Assembly: GCF_019879105.1 (NCBI RefSeq) | Contig: NZ_CP082247.1 | Span: 682,001 to 746,000, forward strand | From: Natrinema sp. SYSU A 869 | GTDB taxonomy: Archaea > Halobacteriota > Halobacteria > Halobacteriales > Natrialbaceae | Length of the DNA stretch: 64,000 nt | Direction of reading: 5' to 3' | Shown: one piece after another, positions 54,346 through 63,109 of the stretch | How the letters are laid out: each line of letters starts with the position of its first letter | Position numbering within the stretch: position 1 is the stretch's first letter | Translations under genes and position numbers: made by a program | Notes under the pieces: model-generated | The model's database searches: none | Seen by the model: the letters and a program-made list of their open reading frames with translations, nothing else | What the model was told of the DNA's origin: nothing

Positions 54346-55848
54346 ATGGCTGACGCACATATTACAGTTCATACTGCAGCGGGTATCGACCGCATCGAAC
54401 CCGAAGTACACGGTCACTTCTCCGAACACCTTGGGCGGTGTATCTACGATGGCGTCTGGCAAAGCGACAGCGCGGACGAGGACGGGTTCCGGGAAGACGT
54501 CGTCTCACTCCTGTCCGACCTCGAGGTTCCCGTTCTTCGCTGGCCCGGCGGCTGTTTCGCCGACGACTATCATTGGGAAGACGGCGTCGGCCCACAGGAG
54601 GAGCGACCGCGACGTCGGAACCTCTTCTGGGCGCAGGGGACCGAAGAACTCCCCGAAGAGTCCAACGCCTTCGGCACCGACGAGTTCCTGGAACTGTGTG
54701 AACGCATCGGTACGGAACCGTACCTCGCAGCCAACGTCGGCTCGGGCGATCCACAGGAAGCCGCCGACTGGGTCGAGTACTGCAACTACGACGGCGACAC
54801 CGAACTCGCGGATCGTCGACGGGAGAACGGACACGAGGAGCCCTACGGCGTCAAATACTGGGGGCTCGGCAACGAGAACTGGGGCTGTGGCGGCCAGATG
54901 ACTCCCGAGCAGTACGCCCGGAAGTACCGCCAGTTCGCGACCTACGTCGGGACCATGGATAACCTGATGCTCGATCACGAGATCGAGCGCATCGCCTGTG
55001 GCTTCGAGGGCCACGAGTGGAACCGCCGCTTCCTCGAAGAGGTCAACGGCTCGGCGTGGGGCGCGGAGTTCCCGCTCGACCACCTCACGCTGCATCACTA
55101 CTACGGGCGGACGATGAACGTTTCCGAGGCGGACGAGGACCAGTACGACCAGCTCCTCGTCGAAGCGCTCGAGATGGAAGACCACATCGAGCGAATGGCC
55201 GCGGCGATCAACGCGGTGGCGACGACTCGCGACATCGGCGTCATCATCGACGAGTGGGGCACTTGGCATCCCGAAGCGACGGCCGACAACGGGCTTGAAC
55301 AGCCGGGGACCGTCCTCGACGCCCTCTCCGCAGCAGCCGTCCTCGACATCTTCAACGACCACAGCGACGTCGTGACGATGACGAACATCGCACAGACGGT
55401 CAACGTCTTGCAGTGTCTCGTCGAGACCGACGGGGACGACGCCTGGGCGCGTCCGACCTACCGTGTCTTCGACATGTACGCGCCGCACAAGGGTAGCGAG
55501 GCCGTTCAGACATCGGTCGAAGCACCAACGCGCGAACTCACCGATGATGACCGCGAACTGCCGCTCGTTGGCGCGTCTGCGTCGGTCGACGACGACGAGG
55601 CCTACGTTACCGTCACGAACCTCGACTGCCGTGAGACGCACACGATCGACGTCAACCTCGAGGGCATGTCGCTCGAAGCCGATGACGTCGACGCCGAACT
55701 CCTGTTCGAGGACCACGACCCTGCAGTGGAAGCCGACGCCGACAACGCGGCGGAGTTCACCGCTGAGGACCTCGACGTCTCGATCGACAACGGATCTCTG
55801 ATAGCAGAACTTCCAGCGTCGACGGTGGCCGGAATTTCGATCGAGTAA
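54346..55848 (+). CDS. Cytosolic GH51 alpha-L-arabinofuranosidase
   Basis: 500 residues from ATG 54346, the usual GH51 length. Highlights are EPEVHGHFSEHLGRCIYDGV, RWPGGCFADDYHWEDGVGP, acid/base Glu177 in WGLGNENWGC and nucleophile Glu303 in VIIDEWGTWH. The C-terminal beta domain from about 380 includes VTNLDCRETHTIDVNLEG. No signal peptide, so it acts on imported arabinosides. It differs strongly from the exported GH51 at 28.7 kb, which has an extra N-terminal domain; they are not recent duplicates. Confidence 0.92.
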   Translation: MADAHITVHTAAGIDRIEPEVHGHFSEHLGRCIYDGVWQSDSADEDGFREDVVSLLSDLEVPVLRWPGGCFADDYHWEDGVGPQEERPRRRNLFWAQGTEELPEESNAFGTDEFLELCERIGTEPYLAANVGSGDPQEAADWVEYCNYDGDTELADRRRENGHEEPYGVKYWGLGNENWGCGGQMTPEQYARKYRQFATYVGTMDNLMLDHEIERIACGFEGHEWNRRFLEEVNGSAWGAEFPLDHLTLHHYYGRTMNVSEADEDQYDQLLVEALEMEDHIERMAAAINAVATTRDIGVIIDEWGTWHPEATADNGLEQPGTVLDALSAAAVLDIFNDHSDVVTMTNIAQTVNVLQCLVETDGDDAWARPTYRVFDMYAPHKGSEAVQTSVEAPTRELTDDDRELPLVGASASVDDDEAYVTVTNLDCRETHTIDVNLEGMSLEADDVDAELLFEDHDPAVEADADNAAEFTAEDLDVSIDNGSLIAELPASTVAGISIE

Positions 55849-55935
55849 GCTGCCACCAACCGGTACCGTAACGGTTCTCCAGCGATCGTCGAGTGATGCC
55901 TTTCGTAGTTGACTCGAGTGGGACGAATCCCCAAT

Positions 55936-56400
55936 TCAGTTCATTTTGAGCGTCACGGTACCGTCGAAGTTGAGCAGGATGCGCTGGGCGACGTCGCCAA
56001 ACAGCGCTTTCCCGGTCGGCGACCGCTGTCGGCCGATGAGAAAGAGGTGATCGCAGCCGAGTCGCTCCGCAGCGGCGATAATCTCGTCGGCGCGCTCGTC
56101 TCCGTCGGTGACGATTCCCTCGGTAGTGAACTCGATCGAATCGTCAGCCGATTCGAGCACGTCTGCTGCGAACTGTCGTGCGAACTGCTGTGCGGTGGCG
56201 GTCGGATCGGGATCGCTGTATGACGTTCCTTCGACCTGTTCGATGGCCTCTATGTTTGCCGCCGTCTCGTCGGCCTGATCCGGCGTTATCCACGAGAGCA
56301 CGGTCAGGGTCGCGCCGGTATCGTGTGCGAGTTGTCCGGCCTCTGTGAGCAGCGTTCGGTGTGCATCAGTGTCATCGATAACGACGAGTGCGTTATCCAT
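55936..56400 (-). CDS. UspA-family universal stress protein
   Basis: A 154-residue single-domain Usp. The N-terminus NALVVIDDTDAHRTLLTEA holds the Asp that contacts nucleotide, and the C-terminal ATP-binding loop reads GRQRSPTGKALFGDVAQRIL. Haloarchaeal Usp proteins are abundant near transporter and metabolic operons. It shares the GRxRSPTGKAxFG ending with the remnant at 44.4 kb. Precise role unknown. Confidence 0.88.
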   Translation of the reverse strand: MDNALVVIDDTDAHRTLLTEAGQLAHDTGATLTVLSWITPDQADETAANIEAIEQVEGTSYSDPDPTATAQQFARQFAADVLESADDSIEFTTEGIVTDGDERADEIIAAAERLGCDHLFLIGRQRSPTGKALFGDVAQRILLNFDGTVTLKMN

Positions 56401-56505
56401 GCCACGGTTTTGATCAGTCTCCCAAATAAGTGTACTGTCCGTATCGGTCCGCGTTCGACATCTGGAGGGATTTATAACGGTATCTAACCGATCCCAACCG
56501 TCTCT

Positions 56506-56790
56506 TCAGGTGGTGAAAGGCTGATCAAGTGACTCGCACAGTGGAACCGCTCGCGCTCGCTGTCGGACCTCGTGTTCTTTAGTACGGGCTCCGACGAGTT
56601 CGTCGCGAGCGTCGCCGACAGTCCGCTCAAGGAAACCGGCGAGAGCGGGTATCCGATGTGGACGGAGGTGTTCGTCAAGATCCATGAGAACGATCTCGCT
56701 GTCAGCGAGGGCATCAAACGAGAGCATGTCGTCGACGAGGTTCCGCGCGAATACCATGCTCCCGGCCCCGATGAACGTAATCCGTCGCAT
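56506..56790 (-). pseudogene. GH4 glycosidase N-terminal fragment
   Basis: From ATG 56790 the first 40 residues (RRITFIGAGSMVFARNLVDD, then SFDALADSEIVLMDLDE) are the NAD-binding start of a GH4 enzyme. After LMDLDE the frame continues into Arg-rich sequence unlike GH4 and stops at 56506. No further GH4 segment was found downstream. It is a truncated relic, separate from the GH4 pseudogene at 45.4 kb, whose N-terminus is clearly different (TNVTFIGARSVVFAKNLLTD). Confidence 0.65.
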
Positions 56791-56941
56791 GCGATGAGCT
56801 TCTATCCGAACAATTAATTAAGTTAATGTTCGGGATACCGTTCTGTCTGATATCGGGACCTCTGAGGTGTGTACTCGACGTTCCGCGGTGAGGGAACGGC
56901 AGTGAGACCAATATCTAATCGTGTCCGCCCGCCGCAGCGAC

Positions 56942-58386
56942 TCAGTCGTCACCGGCCACGATATCGGGACGGTACGCTTCGCTAATCGTTTTCCACTTAT
57001 CGGTACGAAACCGCCAGTAGTTGATCGCGGCAGGGATACTCGTCTCCGCCGTGAACGCGAGATACAGCCCCCAGTACCCCAACCCGGTCGTCGCGCCGAG
57101 GTACGCGAGCGGAATCGAACCAAGGAACATTCCGATGAACTGGCTCACGAACGGAACGCGCGTATCACCGCTCGCGTCGAGCGGTCCGGCAGCGGCACCG
57201 CCGACGCCCTGAAAGACGACCGCGCCGCAGGCAGCGTACACGAGGTTGACGGCGATTGGGATCTCGGGGCTCGTTGGATCATTTGCAAATAACACGACGA
57301 TCTGCTCGGCGAACAGTGCGATGAGGACCGCAGAGACGGCGTACGTCGCCACCGCGAACCGAATAATGTCGCGGCCGTATGCTTCCGCCGTTCCCTCGTC
57401 GTTTCGCCCGAGCGCTTGGCCCACTAAACTGGACGAGGCGAGACCGAATCCCCATCCGGGCGCATTCATCACCCCCCAGATGCGACGGGCGATGACGAAC
57501 GCAGCGACGGTGTTTCCCCGAAGACATCGAGGATCGCGAGCATCGGAAATTCGGCGACGGTCCAGACAAGGTTCCGAGCGCCGATCGGGAGACCAATTCT
57601 AATCAGATCACGGACCGTTCCGGGATCGACGTACGTTCCCATCGGATCCACCTGAATGGGAAACTCGCCGATACCGGGGAAGCGACCGCGGCTAATCCCG
57701 ATCGCAAACGTCATCGACACTACGACGTTCGACAGAACTGTTCCGAGCGCCGCTCCAGCGACGCCCCAATCGAACCCGAAGATGAACACGGCGTTCAGAC
57801 CGATATTAGCGAGGGCACCGCCGGCGCGCAGTTGCATTGCAATGTAGGAATCGTCAGCGCCGACGAGCGTGCGACTCCCGACAAGGTTCAGCCCCGCAAA
57901 GGGAATCCCGAGCCCGACGACCTGCAGGTACGTCGCTCCGTAGTCGATTGCCTGCTCGTTGCTACTCAACACCGAGATGAGTTCGTGCGGAACGAACCAG
58001 AAAACGGCGGTGACCGGAACGCTAAGCACCACGATAAGCAACGTACTCGAGCGGACCGCCAGCTCCAACTCGTCGTCAGCGTCCGCGCCGTAGCGCTGGG
58101 AGACCAGAGCGATAGTACCGCCGGCAACTCCGCCACCGATCGCGAAGGCGAGTCCCCAGAACGGTCCTGCGAATCCGACGCCAGCGACGGCTGCAGTGCC
58201 GACTGACACACCGACCATCGCGACGTCGACGGCGTTTTTCGACATTCGAGCGATACCGGTAACGATTCGCGGCCACGCGAGGGTGGTCGTCTGAATGGCG
58301 CGTTCGCGGTCGATGAGCCCAGCTCGCGCGAGTACGAGACCGATAGAGAGGATTACTAGCCGAAGCGGGTTCGGGAACCGAGTCAC
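56942..58386 (-). pseudogene. MATE-family exporter, one frameshift
   Basis: The N-terminal half (from about 58386) reads as a MATE protein (WPRIVTGIARMSKNAVDVAM, then GGVAGGTIALVSQRYGAD) and runs into a wrong frame after LAILDVFGE. The C-terminal half (MNAPGWGFGLASSSLVGQAL, then VYAACGAVVFQGVGGAAAGP) lies in the next frame. One extra A in the coding GAAAC run (TTT at 57513-57515) reconnects them through NTVAAFVIARRIWGV and gives 481 residues with about twelve membrane segments, the full MATE size. Probably an Na+ or H+ coupled drug/metabolite exporter. Confidence 0.82.
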
Positions 58387-59263
58387 GAGCGTTATCAGTC
58401 CATCACATACTCAAAGGTGTTTTGTTCTCCAGTGCACAGCGAACCGAGAATCAACCGACTCTGCGAAGAGAGCCGGATCAGCGCTCGCTTGATCGCGGAC
58501 TGACCGTCTCTCTCGTCGACGCTTTGCTACCAGTCGTGGGATAAAAGACGATAGAAACGATCGTCCTGAACACCCGATGCATCTACTCAGGAAGCGAAAC
58601 CTTCATTCGAGACCGTTGCGGTCGGTTATAGTGCGGATAGTCGTCGGTCTAAGTAGCCGGTCCCAATTGAAACGAAAACAGAACGATAGACCGGTTTTCC
58701 AGAACAATACTTGCGCTTCTGTCTATTCGAATTCGACACTACCGGTACCAATACGACACTCGTTCACAGATCAATTACAAACATAGACTTGTAATCTACC
58801 CGTCCCGTTCGATGGTATCCACCCACACATGCATGGCCTATTGCGAGATGAATTCATAACGCATAACTCACGTCTTTCGGTAGTTCTGCCAATAAAACAG
58901 CTGATACACCGCACAAAGCCGCTCGAGACGAGTTCCGGTGAGGCGATTTGGGATAACTGGCGCATCAACTAACCCGAATCCAGTTATATACTCATGTTCA
59001 GTTCATTTTTAGATTACTCCCATCCAGTCATACAGAATATCAGTCACATATAGATATCGACCGTCACGCTATTTCAGGGTCAGTCGACTGAACTAGCGGT
59101 GAGCTGTAGCAGGTCCTCAAGAATGACCATAATTCCTCTCAAGAGAAGAGTGGCGATTATGTTCTCATTGAACAGTCTCTGAACAAAAAGTAATTGCTAG
59201 TCCACAATGTTTTTCACTCACTATTGTTAATGAGACCCTATGCCATTAGATGGCACAGGACCT
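58387..59263. other. Intergenic stretch before second Dpp-type operon
   Basis: 877 nt with no recognised gene. Most of it is AT-rich and shows no coding bias in any frame. An ATG close to a TATA-like TTATATAC near 58984 gives only 19 codons. It should contain the promoter of the binding-protein gene at 59264. Confidence 0.4.
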
Positions 59264-61009
59264 ATGGGGAAGTCGAATCAGCGGTCTATCTCACGCAGAC
59301 ACCTCCTTCGCGGCGCAGCGATGGGGGGCGCAATGGCGATGGCCGGTTGTCTTGGGGGTGTCGAAGGGGACAATAACACGTTCGTCGAGCCGATAACGGT
59401 GGATCCGACGAACTATCAGTTCAATCATCTCAATCTGCAGAATCCGTTCTCGCACGACATGCAGAGCGACCAGCTGCAACGGTACTTCATCGATAAGGAA
59501 GAGTTCGAATCGTACGCGGTGAGCATTGAGGAGTTCGAGGGCGAGACTGCGGTGCTGAAGGTTCGGGACGGTCTCACGTGGCACAACGGCGACCCGGGCG
59601 ATCCGGTCAACGCCGACGACCTCTACACGAAACTCGTCACCGACGCGATCATTGGTGACACGCTATCGACCCTCTGGACGGACATCCAGCGAGCCGGTGA
59701 CAAGTCCGTCGAACTCACCCTCGACGGCACGGTCAATAAGCAACTGTTCCAAGACGGACTGAATTACTACTGGCTCGAGACACCTCACCGGCTGTACAAG
59801 GACTACGTCGAGCGGTGGGAGGATGCGACGAGCGACGACGAGGTCGCCGACATTCGGAGCGACCTCCGTAACGACTCGTTCGATGAACCGAAGGGGAACG
59901 GTCCCTTCCAGTTCGAGGAACGGGACAACCGCCACCTCAAGATGAGCCTGTACGAACACCACCCCGACGCGGACAACATCAACTGGGAGAACTGGGAGCT
60001 CCACAAGGTTTCGACCGACACCGCGAGCGTGCTGCTCGGCAACGAAGTCGACGCGATCCGGAACTACTCCGCACCGGAATCGGTCTTCGAGGAAGCTCCC
60101 GACGAGCTCCTGCACGCACAGCTCCCCGCGCTGTGGGGACACTCGCTGCCCTTCAACCACGAGGACGACGACTTCGGAAATATCCGGGTTCGACAGGCTA
60201 TCAGCGAGTTCATCGACAGACAGGCCTGTGCGGGCAACTACGGACGGCTCGGACAGCCGGTCGAAGCACCGAGCGGACTCGTCGGAAACATCGACGGTCA
60301 AAACGAACCGTCCAGCCGGTGGGAGAACAAGGTCTCCGACGAGATGGTCGAGCAACTCCACCGCTACGACGATTCGGATCGCGGTCGACGACTCCTCCGC
60401 GAGGAAGGGTACCAGAAGGACGACGACAAGTGGTACCGACCCAACGGCGACCGTTTCGGGATGACGATCAAGGTCCCCGCGGGATACAACGACTGGCATC
60501 CGGTCTACGAGACGGTCATTGATAACCTCGACAACGAGGGTATCGACGCTGAAATGCAGAGAATCGAGGAGTCAACGTACTGGGCCGACCACTATACTGC
60601 GGCGAACTATACGGTTGCGTCGACGGGGTGGACGCTTCAGCGATCCAGTCCGTACTACGTCTTCGACATGTACTACAACATCGACACGGAGTTCATGAAC
60701 CTCGCCCCCGAGGACCTCGAGGCACCACCGATGGGTAATCCCGACGGCGATCTCGAGCCGGTCGATCCCCGCGGGCTGATGGACGAGTTGCTCGTGGCAC
60801 AGGACGAGGAGAGAGCGACCGAGATCACCGATCAGCTCGCATGGGTCACTAACCAGACGATCCCCATGCTCCAGCTCAACGAGATCAATGACCCGGTCTG
60901 GTTCTACACGGACGACTGGGAGGTTCCGGAGCCGGACTCCTCGAAGTACCAGTCGAAGTGGCCCCTCTGGTGGTTCCCGCGGACCGGTGACTTGCAGGCC
61001 AAGAACTGA
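59264..61009 (+). CDS. Family 5 substrate-binding lipoprotein (second Dpp-type system)
   Basis: 581 residues from ATG 59264 (MGKSNQRSISRRHLLRGAAM); an upstream ATG at 59240 adds eight residues. It has a Tat twin-Arg and a lipobox MAGC. SBP_bac_5 phrases include VSIEEFEGETAVLKVRDGLT, IRVRQAISEFIDRQ and DWHPVYETVIDNLDNEGIDA. The C-terminus has WPLWWFPRTGD with unusual aromatic density. Dpp-type systems carry peptides, but in several archaea and Thermotoga they carry oligosaccharides; adjacency to the arabinan island makes an oligosaccharide substrate plausible. Confidence 0.85.
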   Translation: MGKSNQRSISRRHLLRGAAMGGAMAMAGCLGGVEGDNNTFVEPITVDPTNYQFNHLNLQNPFSHDMQSDQLQRYFIDKEEFESYAVSIEEFEGETAVLKVRDGLTWHNGDPGDPVNADDLYTKLVTDAIIGDTLSTLWTDIQRAGDKSVELTLDGTVNKQLFQDGLNYYWLETPHRLYKDYVERWEDATSDDEVADIRSDLRNDSFDEPKGNGPFQFEERDNRHLKMSLYEHHPDADNINWENWELHKVSTDTASVLLGNEVDAIRNYSAPESVFEEAPDELLHAQLPALWGHSLPFNHEDDDFGNIRVRQAISEFIDRQACAGNYGRLGQPVEAPSGLVGNIDGQNEPSSRWENKVSDEMVEQLHRYDDSDRGRRLLREEGYQKDDDKWYRPNGDRFGMTIKVPAGYNDWHPVYETVIDNLDNEGIDAEMQRIEESTYWADHYTAANYTVASTGWTLQRSSPYYVFDMYYNIDTEFMNLAPEDLEAPPMGNPDGDLEPVDPRGLMDELLVAQDEERATEITDQLAWVTNQTIPMLQLNEINDPVWFYTDDWEVPEPDSSKYQSKWPLWWFPRTGDLQAKN

Positions 61010-61087
61010 TCGGTCACCGCTTTTAATCAACCGGTCAGATAAAACGGAACTATTATAAGATAACACGCACCACAAACACGCAAATTA

Positions 61088-62101
61088 ATGTACATAATAA
61101 AGCGACTTGGACAAGCATTCGTTACGTTCGTCGCGGTAATCACGGTAACATTTGGACTGATACGGGCGATACCGGGCGGACCGGCGGACCACATTAGATC
61201 AGAAGTCATGCGGAACCGAGGGGCGGACGGCGTGAGCATGTCCGAGATCAACTCGCTGACGGAGACGTACACGAACTACGATCCCTCAACTCCGGTGCAC
61301 GTTCAGTACTTCGATTACGTTACGAACATCCTGCAGGGGGATCTGGGACAATCGATGTCGTTCACCAACAAGAGCGTCAGCGAGCTCATCATCCAGGCCG
61401 CTCCGTGGACGATCTTCCTGCTCACGATGGCGATCCTGCTCACGTTCGCGATCGGTATTGTGCTCGGCGCGGTCATGGCATACCGAGAGGGAAGTCGGTT
61501 CGACATCGGATCGACGGTCCTCTCGATGTTCCTGAACTCGGTCCCCTACTACGTCGCGGCAATCTTCCTGGTGTACGTCCTCTCCATCCAGCTGAGTATC
61601 TTCCCGCAATCGGGGAACTACGCAATCGGGTTAGAACCGGGACTGACGCCCATCTTTATCTCCGACGTATTCTACCACGCGACGCTTCCGATCGCGTCCC
61701 TCGTCCTCACCGGATTCGGCGGGACCGCGATCACGATGCGAGGGAACGCGATTCAGGAGATCGGGGAGGACTACATCCGGGTGGCACACCTCCGGGGTGT
61801 CCCCGGACGCCGGATCGCGGTCCGGTACGTCGGTCGGAACGCGCTGCTGCCGATGTACACCAACCTAATGATCTCCGTCGGATTCATGTTCGGCGGCTCG
61901 GTCATCCTCGAAGAGATCTTCGCCTACCCTGGCCTCGGAAGCTACCTCCTACAGGCGATCCACGCCCGCGATTACCCGCTGATGATGGGGATCTTCCTCG
62001 TCATCACCGGCGCGGTTCTGATCTGTATCCTGATCGCGGATCTCACCTACGGGATGATCGATCCGCGAGTCAGCAAGGGCGAAGGCAAGGAGGCCTACTG
62101 A
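61088..62101 (+). CDS. Dpp/Opp-type ABC permease B (second system)
   Basis: A 337-residue DppB-type permease. The first helix (LGQAFVTFVAVITVTFGLIR) is followed by an extracellular loop, then five helices with the EAA loop (EDYIRVAHLRGVPGRRIAVR). It ends EEIFAYPGLGSYLLQAIHAR and a basic tail. It begins 78 nt after the binding-protein stop and is followed 13 nt later by the C permease. Confidence 0.9.
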   Translation: MYIIKRLGQAFVTFVAVITVTFGLIRAIPGGPADHIRSEVMRNRGADGVSMSEINSLTETYTNYDPSTPVHVQYFDYVTNILQGDLGQSMSFTNKSVSELIIQAAPWTIFLLTMAILLTFAIGIVLGAVMAYREGSRFDIGSTVLSMFLNSVPYYVAAIFLVYVLSIQLSIFPQSGNYAIGLEPGLTPIFISDVFYHATLPIASLVLTGFGGTAITMRGNAIQEIGEDYIRVAHLRGVPGRRIAVRYVGRNALLPMYTNLMISVGFMFGGSVILEEIFAYPGLGSYLLQAIHARDYPLMMGIFLVITGAVLICILIADLTYGMIDPRVSKGEGKEAY

Positions 62102-62114
62102 GAGGTAACATTCG

Positions 62115-63107
62115 ATGGCTGAAACCAATTCAACGTTCGACGCAACCGACGATCGCGACAGCACGAGTGACGGACCGACGGCGACCCGTTCGGAACTATA
62201 CAGGGAGTGGCTCGATGTAGCCATCCTCGCCCCGCTACGGGTCGTCTGGAACGACTGGCGGACGAAGGTCGGCTCGATCATTATCCTGTTCTACATACTG
62301 ATGGGAACGGTCGGTCTCTATCTCGTTTCCCCACCGAACCAGGGGCAGGGACCGCGACTGATAGGCCCCTTCGAAAGTATGGCGTATCCGCTCGGAACGG
62401 ACAACACCGGGACGAGTCTCCTCTCAGAGATCGTCTACTCGACACCGCCGGTGCTGAAGATGATTCTGGCCGGTGCGGTGTTCTCGACGATTATGGCGAC
62501 GATCATCGGGACTATCTCGGGCTACAAGGGTGGGGTCGTCGATAGTGTCCTCACCACTCTCACGGACATCGCCATGACCATTCCCGGCCTGCCCCTGATC
62601 ATCCTCCTGGTTGCCGTCTTCGAACCGGAGAGCCCGTATCTGATCGGCGTCTTCCTCGTGATTAACTCGTGGGCCGGTCTCGCGCGGTCAATCAGGTCGC
62701 AGGTGCTCTCGATCAGGGACCACTCCTACGTCGAGGTCTCCCGGATCATGGGCGCATCCACGCCGAAAATCATCGCTGACGATGTCCTGCCGAACATCAT
62801 GCCCTACGTGCTGATCAACTTCGTCAACTCCGCACGCGGGGTCATCTTCGGTGCGGTCGCGCTGTTCTACCTCGGGCTCCTCGGCGGCTTCTCGTCCAAC
62901 TGGGGGATCACGCTTAACGAGGCCTATACCAACGCAGCGATCTACTCGTTAGACTCCGTTTACTGGCTGCTCATTCCGATGGTAACGATCGTCGGCCTCT
63001 CGTTCGGGTTGGTACTGTTCGCACAGGGAACGGAAAAACTGTTCAATCCGCGTATTCGGGCGCGCCACGCGGAAACGGTCGATGACACTGCGCCCTACGA
63101 GAAATAA
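62115..63107 (+). CDS. Dpp/Opp-type ABC permease C (second system)
   Basis: A 330-residue DppC-type permease with a polar N-terminus, first helix about 56-76, YPLGTDNTGTSLLSEIV (the family HPLGTDxxGRD motif in a diverged form), and the EAA loop (SYVEVSRIMGASTPKIIADD). It partners with the upstream B permease. Confidence 0.88.
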   Translation: MAETNSTFDATDDRDSTSDGPTATRSELYREWLDVAILAPLRVVWNDWRTKVGSIIILFYILMGTVGLYLVSPPNQGQGPRLIGPFESMAYPLGTDNTGTSLLSEIVYSTPPVLKMILAGAVFSTIMATIIGTISGYKGGVVDSVLTTLTDIAMTIPGLPLIILLVAVFEPESPYLIGVFLVINSWAGLARSIRSQVLSIRDHSYVEVSRIMGASTPKIIADDVLPNIMPYVLINFVNSARGVIFGAVALFYLGLLGGFSSNWGITLNEAYTNAAIYSLDSVYWLLIPMVTIVGLSFGLVLFAQGTEKLFNPRIRARHAETVDDTAPYEK

Positions 63108-63109
63108 CA

